Source: Advenella kashmirensis WT001
Lineage (GTDB): Bacteria; Pseudomonadota; Gammaproteobacteria; Burkholderiales; Burkholderiaceae_B
Length of the DNA stretch: 64,000 nucleotides
Assembly: GCF_000219915.2 (NCBI RefSeq)
Contig: NC_017964.1
Location: 2,604,001-2,668,000, forward strand
Direction of reading: 5' to 3'
Part shown: positions 56,602 to 64,000 of the stretch, in pieces
Numbering within the stretch: the stretch's first letter is position 1
How the letters are laid out: each line of letters starts with the position of its first letter
Position numbers and translations under genes: made by a program
Notes under the pieces: generated by a model
Database searches by the model: none
Seen by the model: the letters and a program-made list of their open reading frames with translations, nothing else
Told to the model about the DNA's origin: nothing

Positions 56602-56973
56602 TTAACCGTGAGCATCTGTTTTTTTAGAAATCCGGCTTGATTTTTCCATTCTGTTTTCAAGCGCCTCACCCAATACACCCATCGCAAGCAAAATAGGTTC
56701 GGCCATTTTGCCAAGCTCAGAAACGGAGTACTCAACTTTGGGAGATATTTGCTCAAAATCCTTCCTGAGAATGAGACCATCTTCTTCCAGTTCGCGCAAT
56801 TGCTTTGTCAGCGTTCGCGCAGAGACCGGCCCCAGACAGCGAGACAATTCCCCAAATCGTCTGGGCCGTTCAAGTAAAAACTGGATAATCAGGACCTTCC
56901 ATCGGCCGCTGAGCACTTTCAACGTTGTTTCAACCGGGCAGCTCGCTGCTTTTTTTGATACTTTTGTTTCCAT
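56602..56973 (-). CDS. HxlR-family transcriptional regulator
   Basis: Winged-helix regulator of the HxlR type, 123 residues. The ATG at 56973 gives METKVSKKAASCPVETTLKV, with the conserved Cys before the helix-turn-helix; the open frame upstream (to 57018) has no similarity. LSGRWKVLIIQFLLERPRRFGELSR and SARTLTKQLRELEEDGLI are the DNA-binding elements. The divergent isochorismatase gene is the likely target; the 150-bp gap between them must hold both promoters. Confidence 0.9.
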   Translation of the reverse strand: METKVSKKAASCPVETTLKVLSGRWKVLIIQFLLERPRRFGELSRCLGPVSARTLTKQLRELEEDGLILRKDFEQISPKVEYSVSELGKMAEPILLAMGVLGEALENRMEKSSRISKKTDAHG

Positions 56974-57122
56974 TTTTCCCTCGAAAGCCTGTGATGTGCG
57001 GCAAGGTGGTATCACCACGGTAACTACTTGTCGCGCTGTCAGACACCGACTATATTAGAACCCGCTGCAAATTAAAACCTTGCAGAATCAGGCCATTTAA
57101 ATTTCAATTTTAGGAGCTGCAC

Positions 57123-57791
57123 ATGTCTGCTACGAACGGTATGCTTGACCCCGATGACTCAGTCATTTTACTCATTGACCACCAAAGTGGACTATTTAAC
57201 ACTGTTAGAGATTTGCCAGTTCCCGATTTGCGACACTACGTCACTGCGATTGCGAAAACGGCAACGCTTTTGAACATACCCGTGATTACGACTGCCTCGG
57301 TCCCTGATGGTCCTAACGGTCCGCTCATTCCTGAAATCCATACCCACGCTCCCCATGCTGTTTATGTTCCTCGTACAGGCCAGATTAATACTTGGGACAA
57401 CCCGTTGTTCGTTGAAGCAGTTGAAAAGACCGGACGTAAAACGCTGATTATTGCCGGCACGCTTACCAGCGTGTGCATGGCATTTCCCGCAGTCAGTGCA
57501 ATCCAGGAAGGCTACAAAGTCTATTGTGTAGTAGATGCTTCAGGCAACTGGAGTAAATTGGCAACTGACGCCACGATTGCACGTGTGGCTCAGGCCGGCG
57601 CCATTCCTACGGATACCTTTGCTATTGTGGCCGAATTAATGCGGACATGGAATCGGCCTGAAGGATCCCGTTTTGCCCAGATCCTTGCCGAACATGTATG
57701 CCCTGAGTACAAATGTCTCATGGAAAGCTATGATAAGGCTCAGGAAATTGCAAAAAATGGTCCCGAAACCAATCTCGATAAATATCAGTAA
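57123..57791 (+). CDS. Isochorismatase-like (cysteine) hydrolase, YcaC type
   Basis: Member of the isochorismatase superfamily, 222 residues. The catalytic Asp19 is in [12 protein letters not shown] and the nucleophile Cys118 in [13 protein letters not shown]. YcaC-type hydrolases act on amides or nicotinamide-like compounds; the substrate here is unknown. A good ribosome binding site (AGGAG) sits 6 bases before the ATG. The C-terminal extension ([13 protein letters not shown]) is typical of the YcaC subgroup. Frame intact. Divergent from the HxlR regulator, which probably controls it. Confidence 0.9.
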   Translation: MSATNGMLDPDDSVILLIDHQSGLFNTVRDLPVPDLRHYVTAIAKTATLLNIPVITTASVPDGPNGPLIPEIHTHAPHAVYVPRTGQINTWDNPLFVEAVEKTGRKTLIIAGTLTSVCMAFPAVSAIQEGYKVYCVVDASGNWSKLATDATIARVAQAGAIPTDTFAIVAELMRTWNRPEGSRFAQILAEHVCPEYKCLMESYDKAQEIAKNGPETNLDKYQ

Positions 57792-57811
57792 TTAATAATT
57801 ATTAGCAGCAG

Positions 57812-57852
57812 GCGGACGGGGTCTTTGCAGATCCAATATGAAACGTCCGCCC
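57812..57852. other. Hairpin between convergent genes
   Basis: GGCGGACG and CGTCCGCC form an 8-bp outer stem, with a smaller inner hairpin (GGGTC / GATCC). It lies 20 bp after the isochorismatase stop and 105 bp after the polysaccharide deacetylase stop. No T run on either side, so terminator function is uncertain. Confidence 0.45.
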
Positions 57853-57956
57853 TGGCTGCCCGGCCATGTCATTTGTGTTAAATGTTCCGCCGGTATGCAC
57901 AAGATCCATCACAAACATAAGCCGTTGTTATCCACGGCGCTCAACACTGTCGAAGT

Positions 57957-58838
57957 TTATGAGTGGGCTTGGCTGGCCCGTTTCCGGGCTTCGCGACGCA
58001 TCTTTTTCCACTTCTTGAATTTGCCGTAAAGGCGTCCGGCCAGCGTATCTCTGGCGTAGAACAGCCGATTGAGCAGCCATTTGCCACTGCGGTTGGACAC
58101 AGCAATGCGATAGATATTTTCTGCGTCGCCATGCTGCCGGTTAAACCCATAGGCATCGGTGGTGAAAAAATAGCGAAAACCCAGGTCGCGGGCGGCCTGT
58201 TTGTAGTCTTCGTCGAAATACCCCTGGGGCCAGCAGATAAAGTCATCCTGCTTGTTCAGCCGCTGAGCGATCAGCCCGCGGCACAGCGCGAGTTCTTCAC
58301 TGATTTTTTCAATTTTTTCTTCGCGACTAGATGCAACCTTGTCCCAGCGGGTATGCGTATGGGTATGCGAATGGATCTGCATGACGCCACTGGCGTCCAT
58401 TTCCTGGAGCTCGGACCAGCGTAGAATGACCTTGTCGGTTTCGCCGGATGCCACCAAATGCTTGGACTCTTCGTGTACAAAGGCGGCCGGCAGGTCTGCA
58501 GGATCGGCATTGGCCATGGTCGGACGCGGCTCGCCTTCGCCCACCCAACCGGTGACTACAAATAACACGCCTGTCATTCCATATTTTTTAAGTAACGGAT
58601 AGGCGTAAGTGTAGTTATTCAGATAACCGTCATCAAAAGTGATCAGCACGGATTTGTCGGGCACCGACGCACCGTTCAGGTAATCGGCAAACTGCTCAAT
58701 CGTGAGTGAACGATAGCCCGCGCCCTTTAAGGCAGCCAGCTGGCGCTCGAACACATCGGGCTGTACGTTAAGGGGGCTTTTGAGCGGGTGCACATGGTGA
58801 TACATGAGCACCGGCACATTTTTTGCATTGTCTGTCAT
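57957..58838 (-). CDS. Polysaccharide deacetylase family protein
   Basis: NodB-homology hydrolase, likely removes acetyl groups from a surface or envelope polysaccharide. 293 residues. The metal motif is in LITFDDGYLNNYTYAYPLL (D-D). HSHTHTHTRWDKV holds the His ligands. The C-terminus is basic (KFKKWKKMRREARKRASQ), possibly a membrane-surface anchor. No signal peptide, so it may act in the cytoplasm or be anchored. It starts inside the stop of the upstream glycosyltransferase (ATGA), so translation is coupled. Last gene of the hrpA(?)-dnaE-GT unit. Confidence 0.88.
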   Translation of the reverse strand: MTDNAKNVPVLMYHHVHPLKSPLNVQPDVFERQLAALKGAGYRSLTIEQFADYLNGASVPDKSVLITFDDGYLNNYTYAYPLLKKYGMTGVLFVVTGWVGEGEPRPTMANADPADLPAAFVHEESKHLVASGETDKVILRWSELQEMDASGVMQIHSHTHTHTRWDKVASSREEKIEKISEELALCRGLIAQRLNKQDDFICWPQGYFDEDYKQAARDLGFRYFFTTDAYGFNRQHGDAENIYRIAVSNRSGKWLLNRLFYARDTLAGRLYGKFKKWKKMRREARKRASQAHS

Positions 58839-60013
58839 GATTTTTCATCCAGCCATTTGCAGTAAACGGCTTCGGTATTGATGGCCAGCATTTCCGGAGA
58901 AAACACAGCTTCATCATAAAGCCATTTATGCGCTGCGCGGCTCATCTGCGTACGTAATGCCGGATTTTGAATCAACGTATCAAGCGCCTGGGTAAGCGCG
59001 GCGGCGTCATGCAAGGGGACCAGGATACCGGTTTCGCCGTTTCTGAGCATCTCGGAAACACCACCGACATCGGTACCCACCACCGGCAGACCGCTCATTT
59101 GCGCTTCTACGTATACCGTGCCCGAGGCCTCCTGTTCGGTAGCCAGGGCAAAGATGTCGCTGCCGGCAAGCAGATTGGGTACGTCCTTTCGGTAACCCAT
59201 AAGATGTACGCGCTGCTGCAAGCCACTGTCGGCAATATGCTTGCTGACTTTTTCAAATGTTGGCGAGCCGGCGCCGACCAGCACCAGGTGCAGATCCGGA
59301 TAGCGTTCAAACAAGGCCTTCATGCTGTCGATAAGAAAGATATGACCTTTTTTTTCACGCATCACCGCAACACAAATTACCACGATCGCCGAACTGTCCA
59401 GTCCCAGTTCCTCGCGCAGGGTCGATTGCGCCACGGGCGCTGGCGGCTCCACCGGAGAATAGATCGTGGCCACTTTTTCTGGCGCTACGCCTTTATCCAG
59501 CACCATTTGCCGCACATGATTGCTGACCGTTGCCACCTTATGTGGCAGCCAGGTGTAGGATAGCAATGAGCCAATGGGAATGGCCAGATGCCGGGTGCGG
59601 ACAATAAGCGGCGTACCGGCAAGACGCCCGGCCAGCGCGGCGATCAGCGTATCCTTGCGACTGTGCGTGTTGAGCACATCGAACCGCCCTGCTTTCAGGA
59701 TGCGGCGAATCGCCGCCACCCCTTTTACAAAATTGACGATCCCGCCCATGGGAACCGTGTGCACGACAAACCCCTCATCGCGCATGCGCGCCACCAATTG
59801 GGCTTCGGGCCGGCAGATCAGCTCCATATGGTGTCCGCGCTTGCGCATTGCGCGCATTTCCTTGAATATACGGTGCTCCTGTCCGCCAAAGGAAACAGCG
59901 GCTTCGGAGTGCACAATGCGCAACGGTCGGGACGTTTTCTCAGCCGCTGCTGCGGGGCTGCCTGCCGCTGGGGGCACGTCCTGCACAACCGGTGGTTTGG
60001 CGGATGTATTCAC
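58835..60013 (-). CDS. Glycosyltransferase family 4 (GT-B)
   Basis: 392-residue GT-B glycosyltransferase. The N-terminal 30 residues are Ala/Pro-rich and lack similarity. RIVHSEAAVSFGGQEHRIFKE starts the acceptor domain with the glycine-rich loop. The donor domain has CVAVMREKKGHIFLIDSM and the EX7E motif in ATEQEASGTVYVEAQMSGLP. It starts with GTG at 60013, overlapping the dnaE stop (GTGA), and ends overlapping the deacetylase start (ATGA). This tight coupling ties two surface-glycan genes to replication. Confidence 0.9.
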   Translation of the reverse strand: MNTSAKPPVVQDVPPAAGSPAAAAEKTSRPLRIVHSEAAVSFGGQEHRIFKEMRAMRKRGHHMELICRPEAQLVARMRDEGFVVHTVPMGGIVNFVKGVAAIRRILKAGRFDVLNTHSRKDTLIAALAGRLAGTPLIVRTRHLAIPIGSLLSYTWLPHKVATVSNHVRQMVLDKGVAPEKVATIYSPVEPPAPVAQSTLREELGLDSSAIVVICVAVMREKKGHIFLIDSMKALFERYPDLHLVLVGAGSPTFEKVSKHIADSGLQQRVHLMGYRKDVPNLLAGSDIFALATEQEASGTVYVEAQMSGLPVVGTDVGGVSEMLRNGETGILVPLHDAAALTQALDTLIQNPALRTQMSRAAHKWLYDEAVFSPEMLAINTEAVYCKWLDEKS

Positions 60014-63000
60014 GAGTAGCTTACCTCTACGGAACCAGACTGCTGATGTTCGCGCAGTCGTTCAAACAGGCTGTCGGCCATGCGCACGCGCCATTCCTCA
60101 CCCAGTTCAATATCGCATTTATAGCCCTGGCGGGCTGACACATAACTCAGTTGCACGCGCACGCCCGGGATACCATTCTCGGGTTCAGCGCGGTAAGGAT
60201 TCAGCAAAGACTTGAGCATGCTGACCGACATGCCATCTGCAATTTCAATTTGCAGGCAGCGGGCCCGCTCCTCGCGCGCTTTTTGCAAATCATAGAGGCT
60301 GTCTGCACTAATGCGCAGCCCGCCATTGAAGCGATTGACCTTGGCCTTGATCCGCGCAATGACCAGGCTATCGCTTTTCAGAATATGGCGATTGAGCTCA
60401 TACACGCTGCCGGGGCACATGATTTCCACCTGGGCCGAGCCATCGTCAAGCAACAGGAAATACAAGCGATCATCGGCTTCGGGCTGGCCTGGGCTCTTGC
60501 GGTTACTGGCAAAGAATCGCTGCCCGATCAGCACACCTGCCACCCATTGCGCATCGCGTGACTCGTTGATGCCAGACAGTTTGGTGGGCGCAAACCGGCG
60601 CACCTCGTCGCGCCAGACATCAAACAAATGATGACTGAAATAAAAACCGAGCGCATTCTTTTCTTCGATGAGCTCGGTATGCAGATTCCAGGGCGGCACA
60701 CGGGCAACCTGGTCCTGCACGATGGCGCCCGAATCGTCACCGAACAGGGAGACCTGGTCGGCGCTGCGGTCGGCCTGGTCGGCTGCATCGATGGCATGCG
60801 TTAACGCGGCCAGCAGCGCGGCGCGGTTGCGTTCGAGTTCGTCGAACGCGCCGGCGCGAATCAGCGCTTCCATGGTACGGCGATTGACGGTGTGGCGATT
60901 GACGCGCTTGCAGAAGTCGTACAGGTCCAGAAACGGCCCGCCTGCCTCGCGTGCCCGAAGAATCTCTTCGACGGCGCCCTGGCCGGTGCCCTTGACGGCG
61001 CCCAGGCCAAAGCGAATGGTGCGCGGCGGTTTGCCCGCGCGCATGGCATCGTCCTCTACCGGTTCGAAGCGGTAAACCGATTCGTTCACATCAGGCGGCA
61101 GCACGGCAACGCCATTGTCCAGCGCATCGCGCCAGAAGATTTGTACTTTGTCGGTGTCGTCCATATCCGAGGACATGGTCGCGGCAATGAATTCGGCGGG
61201 ATGATGCGCCTTGAGCCACGCCGTCTGATAGGAAATGAGTGCATAGGCGGCCGAGTGACTTTTGTTGAAACCATAGCCGGCGAATTTTTCCATCAGGTCA
61301 AACAGGCGCACCGCCAGATCACCGTCATAGCCTTTTTCCACCGCGCCTTTTTCAAACAGCTCGCGATGCTTGGCCATTTCCTCGGCCTTTTTCTTACCCA
61401 TGGCACGGCGCAGCAGATCGGCGCCCCCCAGACTGTAGCCGCCTACAATCTGGGAAATCAACATCACCTGTTCCTGGTATACGATCACGCCGTAGGTGCT
61501 GCGCAGCGTAGACTCCAGCGAGGGATGGAAATAATCAACCTCGGCGCGCCCGTGCTTGCGGTTGACGAAGTCATCAACCATGCCCGACTCCAGGGGACCG
61601 GGACGATACAGGGCCAGCACCGCAATAATGTCTTCAAACGTATTGGGCAGCAGCTTTTTGAGCAGCTCCTTCATGCCCCGGCCCTCAAGCTGGAACACCG
61701 CCGTCGTATTGCCCTCGCACAAGATGCGATAGGCTCCCGGATCATCCAGCGACAGCGACATGATGTCAAAGTCGCGCATGCTCGGATTGAAGCGCCGCAC
61801 ATAGCGTACCGCCCAATCCAGAATGGTCAGGTTGCGCAAGCCCAGAAAGTCGAATTTGACCAGGCCTGCGGCCTCGACGTCGTCCTTGTCATACTGGGAA
61901 ACCACACTGGTATCGCTGCCTGGCTGACAATACAGCGGGCAAAAATCGGTCAGTTTGCCCGGCGCGATCAGCACGCCACCGGCGTGCATGCCGACGTTGC
62001 GGGTCAGGCCTTCCAGCGGTCGCGCCAGATCCACGATCGCCTTGACCTCTTCGTCATTATCGTAACGACGACGAAATTCCGGTTCTTCTTCCAGCGTCTT
62101 GGCCAGACTCCAGGGGTTGGCCGGATTGAATGGAATCAGTTTGGACAGCCCATCACACAGGGAATATGGCAGCTCCAATACCCTGCCCACGTCGCGTACC
62201 ACCGCCTTGGCTCCCAGCGTACCAAATGTGGCAATCTGGCTGACCGCATCGCGCCCGTATTTTTCCTTGACGTACTCAATCACCTTCTCGCGATTATCCT
62301 GACAGAAGTCAATATCGAAGTCAGGCATGGATACCCGTTCGGGGTTCAGGAACCGTTCGAACAGCAAATCGTAGCGCAAGGGATCAAGATCGGTAATGCC
62401 CAAGGCATAGGCCACCAGCGAACCGGCACCGGAGCCGCGCCCCGGGCCCACTGGCACGCCGTTCTGCTTGCCCCAGTTGATGAAGTCCGCCACGATCAGA
62501 AAGTAGCCGGGAAACCCCATGCCAATGATGGTCTTGCATTCCAGTTTGAGCCGGTCCTGATATGCGGGCCGCGCCTTTTCGCGCTCCTGGTCGTCCGGAT
62601 ACAGTTGCTTTAAGCGTATTTCCAGGCCTTCTTCGGACAGTTTGACCAGATACTCGTCCAGCGAACTGTTGTCAGGTGTCGGAAAATCTGGCAGATGCGG
62701 TTTGCCCAGCGACAACGTGAGCGAACAGCGACGGGCAATTTCAACCGTATTGGCGATGGCTGAAGGCACATCGGCAAACTTGCTGGCCATCTGTGCCGAA
62801 CTGAGCACATACTGGTCTTCTGAAAAGCGGCGGGTGCGCGATTTGTTGCCCAACAGCTCGCCGTCTGAAATACAGACGCGCGCTTCGTGCATCCGGAAGT
62901 CTTCCGGCCGGGTGAACTGTACCGGATGCGTCGCAACCACCGGCAGGTCCAGCCGGGCCGCCAGTTGCATGGCCAGCTGCACATAGCGCTCATCGGCTTG

Positions 63001-63534
63001 CGGGCCGGTACGCTGCAATTCAATAAAATAGGAGCGTGGAAACCATGCGGCCCAGCGGCGTGCCAGCGCTTCGGCCTGGTCTACCCGCCCGGCAAGTAAT
63101 GCCTGGCCAACGTCGCCAGCCATGCCACCGGAAAGCATAATCAGGCCTGGCTGATTCTCCAGCCACTCACGCTGCAATTCTGCCCTGCCCTTGTACTGAT
63201 TGGCAGTCCAGGCGCGTGAGAGCACTTCGCACAGGGCCAGATACCCCTGGCGGTTCTGCACCAGCAACAGTGCGCGAAATGGCTTATCGCGGTCTTGCTC
63301 ATTGGCCAGCCACACATCGCATCCGGCAATGGGTTTGATACCCTTGCCCCGGGCTGCCTTGTAGAACTTGATCAGGCCAAACAGATTGGATAAATCGGTC
63401 AGCGCAATGGCCGGTTGCGAATAGGCGGCAGCGGCGGCCACCAGTTCGCTGATGCGCGCGGTCCCGTCCACCACGGAAAATTCCGAGTGGGTGCGCAAAT
63501 GGACAAATATGGGAGAAGCATCTACTGAAGTCAT
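60010..63534 (-). CDS. dnaE: DNA polymerase III subunit alpha
   Basis: Replicative polymerase of 1174 residues, intact. The N-terminal PHP domain begins FVHLRTHSEFSVVDGTAR. The polymerase domain has PVGPGRGSGAGSLVAYALG and the catalytic aspartates in MPDFDIDFCQDNR. GYGFNKSHSAAYALISYQTA is the conserved fingers/tower block. OB-fold and C-terminal domains follow, ending SGSVEVSYS. Length is typical for the DnaE1 form. Starts 11 bp after the HrpA-like gene stops; its own stop overlaps the next start. Confidence 0.98.
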   Translation of the reverse strand: MTSVDASPIFVHLRTHSEFSVVDGTARISELVAAAAAYSQPAIALTDLSNLFGLIKFYKAARGKGIKPIAGCDVWLANEQDRDKPFRALLLVQNRQGYLALCEVLSRAWTANQYKGRAELQREWLENQPGLIMLSGGMAGDVGQALLAGRVDQAEALARRWAAWFPRSYFIELQRTGPQADERYVQLAMQLAARLDLPVVATHPVQFTRPEDFRMHEARVCISDGELLGNKSRTRRFSEDQYVLSSAQMASKFADVPSAIANTVEIARRCSLTLSLGKPHLPDFPTPDNSSLDEYLVKLSEEGLEIRLKQLYPDDQEREKARPAYQDRLKLECKTIIGMGFPGYFLIVADFINWGKQNGVPVGPGRGSGAGSLVAYALGITDLDPLRYDLLFERFLNPERVSMPDFDIDFCQDNREKVIEYVKEKYGRDAVSQIATFGTLGAKAVVRDVGRVLELPYSLCDGLSKLIPFNPANPWSLAKTLEEEPEFRRRYDNDEEVKAIVDLARPLEGLTRNVGMHAGGVLIAPGKLTDFCPLYCQPGSDTSVVSQYDKDDVEAAGLVKFDFLGLRNLTILDWAVRYVRRFNPSMRDFDIMSLSLDDPGAYRILCEGNTTAVFQLEGRGMKELLKKLLPNTFEDIIAVLALYRPGPLESGMVDDFVNRKHGRAEVDYFHPSLESTLRSTYGVIVYQEQVMLISQIVGGYSLGGADLLRRAMGKKKAEEMAKHRELFEKGAVEKGYDGDLAVRLFDLMEKFAGYGFNKSHSAAYALISYQTAWLKAHHPAEFIAATMSSDMDDTDKVQIFWRDALDNGVAVLPPDVNESVYRFEPVEDDAMRAGKPPRTIRFGLGAVKGTGQGAVEEILRAREAGGPFLDLYDFCKRVNRHTVNRRTMEALIRAGAFDELERNRAALLAALTHAIDAADQADRSADQVSLFGDDSGAIVQDQVARVPPWNLHTELIEEKNALGFYFSHHLFDVWRDEVRRFAPTKLSGINESRDAQWVAGVLIGQRFFASNRKSPGQPEADDRLYFLLLDDGSAQVEIMCPGSVYELNRHILKSDSLVIARIKAKVNRFNGGLRISADSLYDLQKAREERARCLQIEIADGMSVSMLKSLLNPYRAEPENGIPGVRVQLSYVSARQGYKCDIELGEEWRVRMADSLFERLREHQQSGSVEVSYS

Positions 63535-63545
63535 AAGCTATTGTA

Positions 63546-64000
63546 TCAACGATTAAGGCTTTCCCAGCTTTTTTGCAAACGCCGTACCGACACCGGCACC
63601 GGGGTGCGCAGCTCCTGTGCAAACAGGGCCACGCGCAGTTCCTGCAGCATCCAGAAAAAGTCGTCCAGCCGCTCATCGGCCTGGCCCTTGAGCGCACTGC
63701 GCATGCGCTGGTAGTTCAGTACCAGGGGCGCCATCTCCTGCATCAGGCGGGCATCGCGCGCCGGATCGCTGCGGTATTTGTCGATACGCGCCGACGCCGC
63801 CTTCAGATAGCGCGGATAATGGGTACGCCGGCTGTGCGGGTGATCGGTCAGAAATTGCGCCGTCATGAAGACGCTTGCGCCCGCCACGATATCGTCGTGC
63901 AGCGTCTTGGCCGACGAACGTACCGAGACCAGTTTCTTTTGCAATGCCGCCCACTCTGTCAGGGTGGTCAGCGCCAGCCGGGCCTCTTCCTGAATCAACA
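63546..64000 (-). CDS. hrpA: ATP-dependent RNA helicase HrpA, C-terminal part (cut by window edge)
   Basis: The last 150 residues of a DEAH-box helicase of the HrpA type (DUF3418 C-terminal domain), open to the right edge of the window. It ends FFWMLQELRVALFAQELRTP and VPVSVRRLQKSW, the conserved end of HrpA. The helicase core lies outside the window. It is encoded upstream of dnaE in the same direction with an 11-bp gap, so they probably share a transcript. Confidence 0.87.
   Translation of the reverse strand, partial: LIQEEARLALTTLTEWAALQKKLVSVRSSAKTLHDDIVAGASVFMTAQFLTDHPHSRRTHYPRYLKAASARIDKYRSDPARDARLMQEMAPLVLNYQRMRSALKGQADERLDDFFWMLQELRVALFAQELRTPVPVSVRRLQKSWESLNR

Noticed and set aside
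60892..62613. 573-codon open frame antisense to dnaE
   Set aside because: It lies entirely inside the intact dnaE gene on the other strand and its translation has no recognisable domain; long antisense frames are common opposite GC-biased genes.

Overview
The window is a 64 kb piece of the chromosome of a Gram-negative betaproteobacterium. Gene order and protein types (rnr-rlmB, a Kup transporter next to a two-component system, an APS-type sulfate assimilation cluster, msbA with LPS genes, and the 16S-Ile-Ala-23S-5S operon) fit Burkholderiales, family Alcaligenaceae. An Advenella/Tetrathiobacter-like organism is my best guess, made from memory of family features and not from a search.

Layout. 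1-2.2 kb: end of argF and complete argG (arginine synthesis). 2.5-6.3 kb, minus strand: response regulator, sensor kinase, kup. 6.5-10.7 kb, minus: sbcD-sbcC nuclease. 11-12.3 kb: two small unknown genes, a 15-bp tandem repeat that may encode a small secreted repeat protein, and tRNA-Val. 12.3-18.6 kb, minus: DUF808 membrane protein, HU, a PLP-dependent sulfur amino acid enzyme, rlmB and rnr. 18.7-24.3 kb: TauE-like exporter, SirB-like protein, GNAT acetyltransferase, SbmA/YddA-like ABC transporter, TerC-CBS-CorC protein. 24.6-32 kb: sulfate uptake (sbp-cysT-cysW-cysA) facing cysH-cysD-cysN, which together import sulfate, adenylate it to APS and reduce APS to sulfite. 32.5-41.4 kb: GMC oxidoreductase, 2-hydroxyacid dehydrogenase, DUF455 protein, D-amino-acid dehydrogenase, TM2 protein, a DSD1-type PLP enzyme and an acyltransferase. 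41.7-48.2 kb: a complete rRNA operon on the minus strand with two good upstream promoters. 48.6-64 kb: esterase, folE, rng, msbA, a heptosyltransferase-like GT9, YdcF-like protein, an HxlR regulator with a divergent isochorismatase-like hydrolase, then hrpA (partial), dnaE, a glycosyltransferase and a polysaccharide deacetylase on the minus strand.

The dominant oddity is frame disruption. About eighteen otherwise normal genes are each broken by one or more single-base shifts, including msbA, which is essential in many Gram-negative bacteria. In most cases where I could reconstruct the junction, one base is missing from (or once added to) a short homopolymer run. This points to sequencing error more than to gene decay, so I annotate these genes as full-length spans with the shift noted. 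No prophage, integrase, IS element, CRISPR array or defence island is visible. I found no convincing undescribed system. The most unusual items are the pentapeptide-repeat locus at about 11.9 kb, an in-frame pentapeptide expansion inside the esterase, a sensor kinase that seems to have lost its periplasmic sensor, and a dnaE operon that carries two coupled surface-glycan genes.
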